From: Anaerosalibacter bizertensis
GTDB lineage: Bacteria; Bacillota; Clostridia; Tissierellales; Sporanaerobacteraceae
DNA length: 64,000 nt
Assembly: GCF_009696605.1 (NCBI RefSeq)
Contig: NZ_VULR01000001.1
Coordinates: forward strand, 62,001 to 126,000
Direction of reading: 5' to 3'
A program made the translations under genes and the position numbers. Positions 1 to 11,730 of the stretch are shown here, piece after piece. The notes under the pieces were generated by a model, which was not told the origin of the DNA, did not search any database, and worked only from the letters and a program-made list of their open reading frames with translations. Position 1 is the stretch's first letter. Each line of letters opens with the position of its first letter.

Positions 1-2226
<2,226 letters not shown>

Positions 2227-2240
2227 AATTAAAGCCTCCA

Positions 2241-2987
2241 TTAAAAGTTAATAAGTTTTAAAAAGTCTTTAGCCTTTAAACTAGCACCGCCAACCAATGC
2301 TCCATCTATATCAGATTCATTCATTATCTCATTTATATTAGCTGGCTTGACACTTCCTCCATACTGTATTCTTATCTTTTCAGAAATGTCTTTACCATAT
2401 TTATTCCCAATAATCTCTCTAATAAAACTTATTATATCATTTGCATCTTTACTTGAGGCTGTTTTACCAGTTCCTATTGCCCAAATGGGCTCATAGGCAA
2501 TTACAATGTTTTTTAATAATTTTTCTTCTATTCCTTCTATAGCTTTTAAAACTTGTCTTTCAACTATTTCTTTTTCTTTACCGCTTTCCCTTTCTTCCAG
2601 GGTTTCTCCTACACATATTATTGGATTTATGCCATATTTTAATGCAGCTTTTGCTTTTTTATTTACAGTTTCATCAGTTTCATTGAAATACTGCCTTCTT
2701 TCAGAATGACCTATTATTACATAGTCAATATCTATTTCTTTAAGCATTAATGGAGATATTTCGCCTGTATAAGCTCCGCTATCTTCCCAATGCATATTTT
2801 GTGCTCCAAGTTTTATATCTGTTCCATCTATTTCTTTCTTAACTTCCATTAAATCTGTAAAAGGAACACATAGAACTGCTTCTACATTGGAATTTCTTTC
2901 TTGATTTTTTATGTCCTTTACTAGTTCTAATGCTTCTTTTACAGTTTTATTCATCTTCCAATTTCCTGCAATAATTGGTGTACGCAT
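2241..2987 (-). CDS. tpiA: Triosephosphate isomerase
   Basis: Interconverts dihydroxyacetone phosphate and glyceraldehyde 3-phosphate. The 248-residue TIM barrel is full length. It shows the N-terminal GNWKMNK lysine motif, the catalytic histidine in GHSERR, the catalytic glutamate in AYEPIWAIGTGK and the C-terminal phosphate-binding YGGSVK. The start is well placed behind AGGAGG. The gene lies 14 nt after pgk and 14 nt before gpmI in the glycolytic operon. Confidence 0.98.
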   Translation of the reverse strand: MRTPIIAGNWKMNKTVKEALELVKDIKNQERNSNVEAVLCVPFTDLMEVKKEIDGTDIKLGAQNMHWEDSGAYTGEISPLMLKEIDIDYVIIGHSERRQYFNETDETVNKKAKAALKYGINPIICVGETLEERESGKEKEIVERQVLKAIEGIEEKLLKNIVIAYEPIWAIGTGKTASSKDANDIISFIREIIGNKYGKDISEKIRIQYGGSVKPANINEIMNESDIDGALVGGASLKAKDFLKLINF

Positions 2988-3001
2988 GAAAATACCTCCT
3001 C

Positions 3002-4195
3002 TTATTTTTCACTTATAGCAGCAATACCTGGTAATTCTTTTCCTTCCAAGAATTCTAAAGAAGCTCCTCCACCTGTTGAAATATGGGTCATCTTATCTTT
3101 AAATCCAGCCTTTTCAACTGCTGAAGCACTATCTCCTCCACCGATTATAGTTATAGCTTTAGTTTCTGCCATAGCTTTTGCAACAGCTTCTGTTCCAATT
3201 TTGAAGTTTTCCATTTCAAATACGCCCATTGGTCCATTCCATACAACTGTTTTAGCATCTTTTATTGCTTCGCTAAATAGCTTTACTGTTCCTGTTCCTA
3301 TATCTAAACCCATCATATCTTCTGGAATACTGTCTATCTTTACAGTCTTAAATTCAGTATCATTTTTAAATTCTTTTGCTACTACTACATCTACTGGAAG
3401 TAAAATTTTTACATCTTTTTCATCCGCTTTTTTAAGTAAATCACCAGCTAAGTCTAGTTTATCTTCTTCAAGTAAAGAAGTCCCTATACCATATCCTTTT
3501 GCTTTTAAGAATGTATAAGCCATTCCTCCACCTATAAGTATAGTATCAACTTTTTCAAGTAAATTTTCAATAACTCCTATTTTATCTGAAACCTTTGCTC
3601 CTCCAAGTATAGCAACAAAAGGTCTTTCTGGATTTTCTAAAGCCTTACCCATTACTTCTATTTCTTTTTTAACTAAAAAACCTACAGCTGAAGGTAAAAA
3701 GCTTGAAACTCCAACATTTGAAGCATGAGATCTATGAGAAGTCCCAAAAGCATCGTTTACAAACAAATCACCAAGGGAGGCTAATTCTTTAGCAAATGCT
3801 TCATCATTTTTCTTCTCTTCATTTCTAAATCTAGTATTTTCTAATAAAACTACATCCCCATTATTCATATTATTTACTATTTCTTTTACATCTTCACTAA
3901 TAACTTTATCATCTTTAGCAAATGTCACTTCTTTATTTAAAAGCTCTGACAATCTATTGGCTACTGGTTCTAAACTATATTTAGGATCTGCCTCTCCTTT
4001 TGGTCTACCTAAATGGGACATAAGCACTACCTTTCCACCATTTTCAATTAAATAATTTATAGTAGGAAGAGCACTTACAATTCTTGTATCATCAGTTATT
4101 TTGCCATTATCATCCATAGGAACATTAAAGTCACATCTAACTAATACCCTTTTGCCTTCTACTTTTAAATCTTCTACAGTCTTCTTATTTAACAT
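3002..4195 (-). CDS. pgk: Phosphoglycerate kinase
   Basis: Transfers phosphate from 1,3-bisphosphoglycerate to ADP, the first ATP-yielding step of lower glycolysis. The 397 residues match the family. Motifs include [27 protein letters not shown] and the nucleotide-binding GGGDSASA near the C terminus. It is the second enzyme gene of the cggR operon and is separated from gap by 67 nt that carry a hairpin (see 4229-4255), so its expression may be lower than that of gap. Confidence 0.98.
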   Translation of the reverse strand: MLNKKTVEDLKVEGKRVLVRCDFNVPMDDNGKITDDTRIVSALPTINYLIENGGKVVLMSHLGRPKGEADPKYSLEPVANRLSELLNKEVTFAKDDKVISEDVKEIVNNMNNGDVVLLENTRFRNEEKKNDEAFAKELASLGDLFVNDAFGTSHRSHASNVGVSSFLPSAVGFLVKKEIEVMGKALENPERPFVAILGGAKVSDKIGVIENLLEKVDTILIGGGMAYTFLKAKGYGIGTSLLEEDKLDLAGDLLKKADEKDVKILLPVDVVVAKEFKNDTEFKTVKIDSIPEDMMGLDIGTGTVKLFSEAIKDAKTVVWNGPMGVFEMENFKIGTEAVAKAMAETKAITIIGGGDSASAVEKAGFKDKMTHISTGGGASLEFLEGKELPGIAAISEK

Positions 4196-4228
4196 ATTTT
4201 ATCACCTCTTAATAATATAGTTGGTAAA

Positions 4229-4255
4229 AGCCGGTCTTGAAATTCAAGACCGGTT
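4229..4255 (-). terminator. Intercistronic hairpin between gap and pgk (attenuator or partial terminator)
   Basis: An 11-bp perfect inverted repeat (4231-4241 with 4243-4253; arm CCGGTCTTGAA) has a one-base nominal loop. In the minus direction it is followed by only CTTTTACC, a short U-run, so it looks leaky. It could protect the cggR-gap 3' end or reduce readthrough into pgk. Confidence 0.55.
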
Positions 4256-4262
4256 TAATATG

Positions 4263-5267
4263 TTACTTATTTGCAATATAGCTTACTAAGTCTACTACTC
4301 TATAAGAATATCCCCATTCATTATCGTACCAAGAAACTACTTTTACCATATTATCAATAACCATTGTAGACAATCCATCTACTATTGAAGAACGTGGGTC
4401 TCCTTTGTAGTCAATTGAAACTAATGGCTCTTCTGAGAATCCAAGAACCCCTTTCATATCTCCTTCACTAGCTTCTTTCAATGCTTTATTCACTTCTTCT
4501 GCAGTTGTTGGTTTTTCAACTTCAAATACAACATCTACGATGGATACTGTTGGAGTTGGAACTCTCATTGCAAAGCCATTTAACTTTCCTTTAAGTTCTG
4601 GTATTACTAATGCAACTGCTTTAGCAGCTCCTGTTGTTGTAGGTACAATTGATTCTGCTGCTGCCCTAGCTCTTCTTAAATCTTTGTGTCTCTTATCCAA
4701 TAATCTTTGATCTCCTGTATATGAGTGAACTGTAGTCATAAGACCTTTCTTCACTCCAAATTTATCTACTATTACCTTTGCAACTGGTGCAAGACAGTTT
4801 GTTGTACAAGAAGCATTTGAAATTATGTGATGTTTTTCTGGATCATAATCTTTTTCATTAACTCCCATAACTATGGTAACATCTTCATTTTTAGCTGGTG
4901 CAGTAATTACTACTTTCTTTGCTCCTGCTTTAATATGTTTGGAAGCTCCTTCTCTGTCCTTAAATACTCCTGTTGAATCAATTACTAAATCTACTCCCAA
5001 TTCTTTCCAAGGTATTTCTTCTGGGTTTCTGTGATCTGTTCTTTTAACTTCTTTGCCGTTTATAATAAATGAATCTTCTGTTGTTTCAATAGTCCCATTA
5101 AATTTACCATATAGTGAATCATATTTAAATAAATGTGCTAAAGTATCAATATCACCTGATGCATTAACTGCTACTACATCAAAATCTTTTATGCCTTCCT
5201 CCATATAAATTCTTAAAACATCTCTTCCTATTCTACCAAATCCATTTATACCTACTTTTAAACTCAT
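4263..5267 (-). CDS. gap: NAD-dependent glyceraldehyde-3-phosphate dehydrogenase, type I
   Basis: Oxidises glyceraldehyde 3-phosphate to 1,3-bisphosphoglycerate. The 334 residues are of typical length. The protein shows the N-terminal NAD-binding NGFGRIGR, the active-site [12 protein letters not shown] with the catalytic cysteine, and [11 protein letters not shown] near the end. It is the first structural gene after cggR, as in Bacillus gapA operons, and is followed by a hairpin before pgk that may set gap apart in expression. Confidence 0.98.
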   Translation of the reverse strand: MSLKVGINGFGRIGRDVLRIYMEEGIKDFDVVAVNASGDIDTLAHLFKYDSLYGKFNGTIETTEDSFIINGKEVKRTDHRNPEEIPWKELGVDLVIDSTGVFKDREGASKHIKAGAKKVVITAPAKNEDVTIVMGVNEKDYDPEKHHIISNASCTTNCLAPVAKVIVDKFGVKKGLMTTVHSYTGDQRLLDKRHKDLRRARAAAESIVPTTTGAAKAVALVIPELKGKLNGFAMRVPTPTVSIVDVVFEVEKPTTAEEVNKALKEASEGDMKGVLGFSEEPLVSIDYKGDPRSSIVDGLSTMVIDNMVKVVSWYDNEWGYSYRVVDLVSYIANK

Positions 5268-5315
5268 ATATACTCCTCCTTAAAATTAATATTTATTTTT
5301 AGCTACAAATGTAGC

Positions 5316-6341
5316 TTAATTAACTAATTTTAAAATCTTTCTAGCTGCTCCTTCATCCGTTACTAATATCATATCTTCCCTAATGCTAGATATAGAAATT
5401 ATTGCTTCTGCTTTTTTTTCTCCTCCTGCAACTCCAATTACATTATTTACTTTTTTAAAGTCTACAAGAGATAATCCTACTGTTATAGATTCCCATACCC
5501 TATTGCCATTTGTATCAAAATAATGTCCAAAAGCTTCAGCTACTGCACCTCTATCTATTAATTCTTCAATAGTTTCTTCAGATACCTTTCTTCTTTCTGC
5601 CATTACATCTGCCCTTCCTATTCCAAAGACAAGTATGTCTAGTTTTTTTATTATATCTACAAACTCTTTGACTTCAGAAACCTTTAAAAGAGCATTTATA
5701 GCTTCTTGTTCAATATTATCTGGCACATGCAAAAGTCTGTAATTTCCATCTAATTTTTTAGCTAAATTAGCAGCTATACTATTAGCTTGAGTTTCTACAT
5801 CTTTACCTAGTCCTCCTCTAGCAGGAAGTACTAAAATATCATTAGCTACTTTTCCTTTTGGCATCTCTTCAGCTACTTGAGCCATTGTAGTTCCTCCAGT
5901 TATTCCTATAATACTATTTTTTTTAATCATCTTCTTTAAAAATCTTGCAGCAGTTCTACCCATATCTTTCAAAACTAATTTACTTTCATCAGAATTTCCA
6001 GGAACAACTAGAACTTTTCTAATATTCAATTTGTTTTCTAATGCACTTTCTAATTCAGTCAATCCTTTTATTATATGAATTAAGTCTTTTATATCTTCTA
6101 AAAGAACTTTCCCTTCATTAGTTACATACATACCCATAGATTCAATATTTAATAAACCTTGATTTTTTAAAATATTCACTTCTGTCCTAATAGTTCTTTC
6201 TCCCATGCCTAACTGATTAGCTAAAGATCTTCTTCCAATAGGTTGATTATAATATATATTTCTTAAAATATCATACCTATTTTCTAAGATATCAATTAAT
6301 TCTGGTGCTATTTTTTTTTCTAATTCAATAATTTTTTTCAA
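5316..6341 (-). CDS. cggR: Central glycolytic genes regulator, SorC/DeoR type
   Basis: Repressor of the gap operon whose activity in Bacillus is relieved by fructose-1,6-bisphosphate. The N-terminal third holds a winged helix-turn-helix (GRRSLANQLGMGERTIRTEV); the C-terminal two thirds form a SorC sugar-phosphate-binding domain (IGITGGTTMAQVAEEM, LPARGGLG). A GTG at 6350 overlaps the ribosome site AAGAGGTG, so the TTG at 6341, 6 nt downstream of that site, is the better start (341 residues). It is the first gene of the operon and probably autoregulated through the operator at 6424-6460. Confidence 0.93.
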   Translation of the reverse strand: MKKIIELEKKIAPELIDILENRYDILRNIYYNQPIGRRSLANQLGMGERTIRTEVNILKNQGLLNIESMGMYVTNEGKVLLEDIKDLIHIIKGLTELESALENKLNIRKVLVVPGNSDESKLVLKDMGRTAARFLKKMIKKNSIIGITGGTTMAQVAEEMPKGKVANDILVLPARGGLGKDVETQANSIAANLAKKLDGNYRLLHVPDNIEQEAINALLKVSEVKEFVDIIKKLDILVFGIGRADVMAERRKVSEETIEELIDRGAVAEAFGHYFDTNGNRVWESITVGLSLVDFKKVNNVIGVAGGEKKAEAIISISSIREDMILVTDEGAARKILKLVN

Positions 6342-6423
6342 TAAAAACACCTCTTAAAATTAGAAAGCCAAATATTTCTATCATATGATATTATGTACAT
6401 AAATACTTTATATAATTCTACAT

Positions 6424-6460
6424 GGGCAGATAATGTCCCCCTATGTCTTTTTTGTCCCAC
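6424..6460 (-). promoter_or_regulatory. Putative CggR operator in the leader
   Basis: On the minus strand two GGGAC boxes (plus-strand GTCCC at 6435-6439 and 6454-6458) are spaced 19 bp apart, each followed by a partly related half site (GACA, TGCCC). The Bacillus CggR operator is also a direct repeat of GGGAC-containing boxes about two helical turns apart. It lies 50-80 nt downstream of the predicted start point, between promoter and cggR, as in Bacillus. Confidence 0.7.
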
Positions 6461-6513
6461 TAGATTCAAAAAAATATTTTCTTTAAAATCATATATTTTC
6501 CTAATACAATTCT

Positions 6514-6542
6514 ATTATAGAATAAAATTTGTTTTTTTTCAA
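6514..6542 (-). promoter_or_regulatory. Sigma-A promoter of the cggR-gap operon
   Basis: On the minus strand TTGAAA (6537-6542) and TATAAT (6514-6519) are separated by exactly 17 nt. The -10 box is perfect and the spacer is A/T rich. The leader to cggR is about 165 nt and contains the putative operator. Confidence 0.75.
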
Positions 6543-6552
6543 GTCAAACATA

Positions 6553-6587
6553 AAAAGCTTCTATTCATTTTTTGAATAGAAGCTTCA
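6553..6587 (-). terminator. rpoN terminator
   Basis: A 13-bp perfect stem (6555-6567 with 6573-6585; arm AAGCTTCTATTCA) with a 5-nt loop overlaps the rpoN stop codon. In the minus direction it is followed by a short U-run (TTTTTA). Confidence 0.75.
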
Positions 6588-7970
6588 ATATCTTCTCCTT
6601 ATTGAAGATGAAGGTATATCCATTTCATCTCTATATTTAGCTACAGTTCTTCTTGAAATTGATATACTTTTTCCTTTTAAAATATTTGATATCTTTTGAT
6701 CACTTAAAGGTTTTTTAGGATCTTCTTTCTCTATTAAATCTCTAATCATAGCTTTAATACTAGTAGCCGATACATCACCTTTTCCACTAGTTACTCCGCT
6801 TGTAAAAAAGTACTTAAGCTCAAAAAGTCCCCTAGGAGTCTGTATATACTTTCCATTAGTTGCTCTACTTACAGTAGATTCATGAACCCCTATATCATCT
6901 GCTACATCTTTTAACGTTAATGGTTTTAAAGCTTTCTCTCCTCTTTCAAAAAAATCTTTTTGAAATTTTAATATGGACTCAACTACATTATATATAGTCA
7001 TTCTTCGCTGTTCTATACTTTTTATAACCCACATAGCTGAATTTAATTTATCAGTTAGAAATTCAATTATATTTGGATCATCTGATTTAGACATAAGTTC
7101 CCTATAAAATCTATTAATATTTAGCCTTGGAGCTGTAATATCATTTAGTATAATAATATATTCCCCATCTAAATATCTTAATGTAATATCTGGAGTAATA
7201 TACTTTACCTCTTCAACATCACCTGAAAAACATCTTCCAGGTTTGGGTTCTAACGTTTTAATATAGTCACAAATATCTTGAACCTTTTTTAGTTCTATAC
7301 CTAATTCTTTAGACATTTTAAGAAGTCTATTGTGTGCCACATCTTCTAAATAATCTTCAACAATCCTATATACATTTTCATCATCAATATTTCTATCTTT
7401 AAGTTGAATTATTAAACATTCTTTTAAATCTCTTGCGCCTACGCCAACGGGATCGAAAGTTTGTATCTGTAGTAAAACCTTTTCCACTCTTTCTAAAGAG
7501 ACATGTAAATCTTCAGCTAAACTATCAATAGGTGTAACTAAATAACCATTTTCATCAATACTCTCAATAATGATTTTTCCAATTAACCTATCGATTTTAT
7601 CACAAATATTTAAATTTAATTGAAGTAATAAATGTTCTTTTAAAGATGATGAATGGGTGACAAAGTTATCATAAGTAACTTCTTTTTCATTTTTATCTCT
7701 TGGTGATGAAATGGTATAGCTTATATCATCATAGTTTCCTAAAAACTCCTCCCAATCAATCTCTTCATTTTTAGATTCTATTTCATCTATGTTTTCATGT
7801 TCTTTAGAATTATTTTTTACTTCTAGCAATGGATTTATTTCCATTTCGTTTTCTAAATATTGATTTAGTTCTTGACTAGTAAATTGAAGTAACTGAATCG
7901 CTTGTCTCAATTCAGGTGTCATTACCAACTTTTGAGCTTGCTCAAGGGTTAAGTCATAACCTAATCTCAT
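6585..7970 (-). CDS. rpoN: RNA polymerase sigma-54 factor
   Basis: Alternative sigma factor that needs AAA+ bEBP activators and recognises -24/-12 promoters. At 461 residues it is full length. Region I at the N terminus is glutamine/leucine rich (LTLEQAQKLVMTPELRQAIQ). The core-binding domain follows, then the HTH (LKDVADDIGVHESTVSRAT), and the RpoN box ISRRTVAKYRDEMDIP lies near the C terminus. In clostridia amino-acid catabolic operons such as prd are often sigma-54 dependent, but no convincing -24/-12 element was found in this window. It stands alone with its own promoter and terminator. Confidence 0.97.
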   Translation of the reverse strand: MRLGYDLTLEQAQKLVMTPELRQAIQLLQFTSQELNQYLENEMEINPLLEVKNNSKEHENIDEIESKNEEIDWEEFLGNYDDISYTISSPRDKNEKEVTYDNFVTHSSSLKEHLLLQLNLNICDKIDRLIGKIIIESIDENGYLVTPIDSLAEDLHVSLERVEKVLLQIQTFDPVGVGARDLKECLIIQLKDRNIDDENVYRIVEDYLEDVAHNRLLKMSKELGIELKKVQDICDYIKTLEPKPGRCFSGDVEEVKYITPDITLRYLDGEYIIILNDITAPRLNINRFYRELMSKSDDPNIIEFLTDKLNSAMWVIKSIEQRRMTIYNVVESILKFQKDFFERGEKALKPLTLKDVADDIGVHESTVSRATNGKYIQTPRGLFELKYFFTSGVTSGKGDVSATSIKAMIRDLIEKEDPKKPLSDQKISNILKGKSISISRRTVAKYRDEMDIPSSSIRRRY

Positions 7971-8017
7971 AAAAGCTCACTCCATCCTTACTTCTAAATT
8001 ATTTAGCTACAGTTCAT

Positions 8018-8046
8018 ATTATACCAGATACTTATATAAAGTACAA
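8018..8046 (-). promoter_or_regulatory. Sigma-A promoter of rpoN
   Basis: Minus-strand TTGTAC (8041-8046), a 17-nt spacer, and TATAAT (8018-8023) preceded by TGG, an extended -10. It lies about 50 nt upstream of the rpoN start. Confidence 0.7.
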
Positions 8047-8091
8047 AACTATTTATTTTTCGACAAATTAATTTTATACTTTTATATAAAT

Positions 8092-8123
8092 AAAAATCTC
8101 TTAATCTAGATTAAGAGATTTTT
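8092..8123 (-). terminator. Terminator of the nucleoside ABC operon
   Basis: A perfect 32-nt palindrome (8092-8107 with 8108-8123; arm AAAAATCTCTTAATCT). The outer A/T pairs supply a U-run in either direction. It lies directly after the last permease gene. Confidence 0.75.
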
Positions 8124-8128
8124 ATTTA

Positions 8129-9073
8129 TTATGCTTCATTTTTTTCATAAGGAACCCCATTTGCCGCTGGTCCTGTTGCTTTACCAACAAAGCTCATAAG
8201 GATTATTAGTGTAAGAATATATGGAATCATTTCTAATATCTGAGATGAAACTTTTATATCTGTTCCACCTAAATAAACTACTATCCCTTGGGCCGCTCCA
8301 AACAATAAACATGCCCACATAGAACCCTGAGGAGTCCATTTACCAAATATCATAGCCGCTAAAGCTATAAATCCTTGACCAGATATGAGGGTTGCTCTAA
8401 AATTAGATACTACAGCTATACTCATTGAAGCTCCGCCAAGTCCTGCAAATATTCCTGAAAGTATTACTGCCAAATATTTAACTTTGAACACATTAATCCC
8501 CAATGTATCTGCAGCTTTTGGATGTTCTCCTACAGCCCTTATTCTAAGTCCAATTTTAGTTTTATATAATAAGAACCATACTATAAATACTAATAAAAAT
8601 GCAATATAAACTGTTGCATATTGATTAAAAGCTAAGTCTAAAAAAGAACCTTTTGTAAATAAATTGTTCATTGGTCTAGGTATTTTGTTTTGTAGTGGAA
8701 TTGGAGCAGTCATAGTTGCTCCATTAAAAAATACTCTGCTTAAAAACAATGCTAGCCCTGGTCCTAAAAAATTTATTGCAATACCTGAAACTACTTGATC
8801 TGCTGCAAAAGAAACACAAGCTATGGCATGTAAAAGGGCCAATACTCCACCAGCTAGTCCTCCCATTAGGAATCCTAGCCAAGGACTGCCTGAAAAATAA
8901 GCTACAGTAGTTCCTACAAAAGCACCTATGGTCATCATACCTTCAAGACCTATATTTACTACCCCAGAGTTTTCAGACATTACTCCTCCCAAGGCCGTAT
9001 ACATAAGAGGTGCAGCATACATCAAACTTATTCCTATGATTAGTCCTAAATCACTTAGACTCAATCTCTCCAC
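8129..9073 (-). CDS. nupQ: Nucleoside ABC transporter permease, second subunit (NupQ/YufQ-like)
   Basis: Integral membrane subunit of a BMP-type ABC importer (BPD_transp_2 family), here 314 residues with about nine hydrophobic segments. Typical features are NIGLEGMM near the N terminus and the conserved RAVGEHPKAADTLGI cytoplasmic loop that contacts the ATPase. It overlaps the preceding permease gene by 23 nt, so the two are translationally coupled. In Bacillus the homologous NupNOPQ system imports guanosine and other nucleosides; the exact substrate here is inferred by family only. Confidence 0.88.
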   Translation of the reverse strand: MERLSLSDLGLIIGISLMYAAPLMYTALGGVMSENSGVVNIGLEGMMTIGAFVGTTVAYFSGSPWLGFLMGGLAGGVLALLHAIACVSFAADQVVSGIAINFLGPGLALFLSRVFFNGATMTAPIPLQNKIPRPMNNLFTKGSFLDLAFNQYATVYIAFLLVFIVWFLLYKTKIGLRIRAVGEHPKAADTLGINVFKVKYLAVILSGIFAGLGGASMSIAVVSNFRATLISGQGFIALAAMIFGKWTPQGSMWACLLFGAAQGIVVYLGGTDIKVSSQILEMIPYILTLIILMSFVGKATGPAANGVPYEKNEA

Positions 9074-10127
9074 CTCTCTTTCTTCTAACTCTTAAAGTTG
9101 TTAACATCTCTATAAGTTTAGGCATAGATATAAAGAACACAATTATACCTATTACTATATTTATAATTTCAGATGGTGCTCCCATAGCAGGCTGTATTTT
9201 ATAACCTCCATATTTTAAACCTCCAAATAAAAGACCTGCAAAAATACAACCTATTGAGCTATTTGCAGCTATTAAAGAAACTGCTATACCATCAAAACCA
9301 TTGCCTTCCATAGCCGCTAAAACAGATACTTCCTCAGTAACACCTAGTACGTGAACAGCACCTGCAAGACCAGACAATGCACCTGCAATAGCCATAGATA
9401 TAACTATATTCTTTTTAACATCTATTCCTCCGTATTCCGCTGCATCACTATTAAAGCCTACCGCTCTTAGTTGATATCCTAGGGTAGTATTTTTCAATAT
9501 ATGTCTAATCAATATAGCTGCAATAATTGCAATTATAAATCCCCAATTAACTGGTGCACGGAAAAAGTCTCCTAGGAAATTTATTCCCTTTGGAAATCTT
9601 ATACTGGCAGTTTCCAATATCTTTTGAGAAGCTTCGCTATTAGGTCTTTTGAACTTATCCCAAAATACAATAGCATTGCTTAAATACAAAGCTATCCAAT
9701 TAAGCATTATAGTTGTAATAACTTCATTTACACCAAATCTAGCTTTCAAAAATCCAGCTAAGCCTGCCCATATAGCTGCTGCCAAACAAGCCATTAATAT
9801 TGCTACAATTGCATGAATAACAGGTGGTAGATTCCAAAAATAACCTACTAAAGTTGCTACTAATGCACCTATTATAAATTGCCCTTCTGCTCCAATGTTA
9901 AATAGTCCAGTCCTAAAGGCAAATGCTACAGATATACCCGTTAATATTAAAGGTGTAGATTTTATTATTGTCCAGGAAATATATTTAGGTTTTCCAAAAA
10001 TTCCTCTAATCATTATTGCATAGGCTTCTAGTGGATTAAACCCTACTGCCAATAATATAAAAGCTCCTACTAAAAGACCTACAAATATAGATATAATAGT
10101 AATTTTAAGCCTATTTCTTTTCATCAT
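9051..10127 (-). CDS. nupP: Nucleoside ABC transporter permease, first subunit (NupP/YufP-like)
   Basis: A 358-residue membrane subunit of the BPD_transp_2 family that pairs with the 8129-9073 permease. It has a short basic N terminus (MMKRNRLK), then alternating hydrophobic segments, the TGLFNIGAEGQ motif, and the ATPase-contact loop LRAVGFNSDAAEYGGID. Its start overlaps the end of the ATPase gene by 17 nt and its end overlaps the next permease, so the three genes form one tightly coupled operon. Confidence 0.88.
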   Translation of the reverse strand: MMKRNRLKITIISIFVGLLVGAFILLAVGFNPLEAYAIMIRGIFGKPKYISWTIIKSTPLILTGISVAFAFRTGLFNIGAEGQFIIGALVATLVGYFWNLPPVIHAIVAILMACLAAAIWAGLAGFLKARFGVNEVITTIMLNWIALYLSNAIVFWDKFKRPNSEASQKILETASIRFPKGINFLGDFFRAPVNWGFIIAIIAAILIRHILKNTTLGYQLRAVGFNSDAAEYGGIDVKKNIVISMAIAGALSGLAGAVHVLGVTEEVSVLAAMEGNGFDGIAVSLIAANSSIGCIFAGLLFGGLKYGGYKIQPAMGAPSEIINIVIGIIVFFISMPKLIEMLTTLRVRRKRGGEIESK

Positions 10128-11670
10128 CTACACCTCCTCCAGCCATTAAATATCCTAATTTTTTCTCATCTGCATCTTTTCTATCTAAAACATCTACAAT
10201 TTTACCGTTATATATTACAGCTATTCTATCTGAAAGATTCAATATTTCATCTAATTCAAAAGAAACTAGCAAAACTGCTTTTTCATTATCTCTTTGTTCA
10301 ACTAAATATTTATGAACGAATTCAATTGCTCCAACGTCTAATCCTCTTGTTGGTTGAGCAGCTATAAGCACATCTGGATCATTAGTTATCTCTCTTGCTA
10401 TTATAACTTTTTGTTGGTTACCTCCAGATAGAGAACCTGCAGTTTGTTTTTCGTTTTGAGGTCTTATATCGAATTTTTCAATTAATTTTTTAGCATGTTC
10501 ATCTATATTTTTATGGTTTAGCCTTCTATTTTTGGAAAAAGGCTCCTTATCATAGTTTTCCAATATCATGTTTTCAGCTACACTAAAATCTAATATTAGT
10601 CCTCTTTTCTGTCTGTCTTCAGGTATGTTGCACATACCCTTTTCCATAATATTTCTAGGAGTAGTATTAGCTATATCTTCTCCATTTAAGATTACTTTTC
10701 CTGATTCAATAGGTCTAAGGCCGGTTATCCCTTCTAAAAATTCGCTTTGTCCATTTCCATCTACTCCTGCTATTCCTAATATCTCTCCTTTATGAAGTTG
10801 AAGAGATAAATCATTGACTGCATTTAATTTTCTATTATCTTTAATTACAATATTATTAATATCAAGAACTACTTCTCCTCTGGCCATTTCTTTTTTATCT
10901 ACTGCAAAACTAACTTGTCTACCTACCATCATTTCAGCCAAATCTTCTTCTGTTACATCACTTACTTTAACTGTATCTATTTTTTTACCTCTTCTTATAA
11001 TAGTACAGTAATCTGCCGCTTGTCTTATTTCCTTTAGTTTATGAGTAATAATTATAATCGTTTTCCCTTGTTCAGTTAGGCTTTCCATTATCTGTATTAG
11101 CTCTTCTACTTCTTGAGGTGTTAAAACAGCCGTTGGCTCGTCCAATATTAAAATATCCGCTCCTCTATAAAGAGCCTTTAGTATTTCTACCCTTTGTTGC
11201 ATACCTACTGATATATCATGTATCTTAGCATTTGGATCTACATGAAGACCATACTTTTTAGATAATTCTTCAACTTCTTTAGTAGCACTTTCAATATCAA
11301 TACATTTTGTATCAAATGAACCTTTTTTAATAGTAGTTTCCATGCCAAGTATTATATTTTCAACTACTGTAAATTTATCGATCAACATAAAGTGTTGATG
11401 CACCATTCCAATGCCTTTTTCTATAGCTATATTAGGATTTTTAATTTCTACTCTTTCTCCATTAATAAAGACATCTCCTTCAGTAGGCAAATATAATCCA
11501 TATAGTACATTCATTAAAGTGGTCTTTCCTGCTCCATTTTCTCCCAGTAGGGCATGAATTTCCCCCTTATGAACTGTTAAATCAATACTATCATTTGCTA
11601 CAAAATCTCCAAATTTCTTAGTTATCCCCTTCATTTCAATTGCTTTAGTTTGAAAATCTACATTTTTCAA
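10111..11670 (-). CDS. nupO: Nucleoside ABC transporter, duplicated ATP-binding protein (NupO/YufO-like)
   Basis: A 519-residue protein with two ABC ATPase domains in tandem, the arrangement used with BMP and ribose-type importers. Domain 1 has Walker A GENGAGKTT, signature ISVGMQQRVEIL and Walker B LILDEPTAVLT. Domain 2 has a degenerate A-site (GVDGNGQSE), signature LSGGNQQKVIIAR and AAQPTRGLD. The degenerate second site is usual for the family. It follows the lipoprotein gene after a 60-nt gap that contains a stable hairpin. Confidence 0.93.
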   Translation of the reverse strand: MKNVDFQTKAIEMKGITKKFGDFVANDSIDLTVHKGEIHALLGENGAGKTTLMNVLYGLYLPTEGDVFINGERVEIKNPNIAIEKGIGMVHQHFMLIDKFTVVENIILGMETTIKKGSFDTKCIDIESATKEVEELSKKYGLHVDPNAKIHDISVGMQQRVEILKALYRGADILILDEPTAVLTPQEVEELIQIMESLTEQGKTIIIITHKLKEIRQAADYCTIIRRGKKIDTVKVSDVTEEDLAEMMVGRQVSFAVDKKEMARGEVVLDINNIVIKDNRKLNAVNDLSLQLHKGEILGIAGVDGNGQSEFLEGITGLRPIESGKVILNGEDIANTTPRNIMEKGMCNIPEDRQKRGLILDFSVAENMILENYDKEPFSKNRRLNHKNIDEHAKKLIEKFDIRPQNEKQTAGSLSGGNQQKVIIAREITNDPDVLIAAQPTRGLDVGAIEFVHKYLVEQRDNEKAVLLVSFELDEILNLSDRIAVIYNGKIVDVLDRKDADEKKLGYLMAGGGVDDEKK

Positions 11671-11695
11671 CGGGGTACCTCCTATCTAATATCTA

Positions 11696-11723
11696 AGCAG
11701 CCCAGACAAAAGCCTGAGCTGCT
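11696..11723. terminator. Hairpin between lipoprotein and ATPase genes
   Basis: A 10-bp stem with one G-U pair (11696-11705 with 11714-11723; arm AGCAGCCCAG) and an 8-nt loop. In the direction of the operon (minus) there is no U-run after it; the T-run is on the other side. It therefore looks like an mRNA-stabilising hairpin that would keep the binding-protein message abundant, not a full terminator. Confidence 0.6.
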
Positions 11724-11730
11724 TTTTTAA

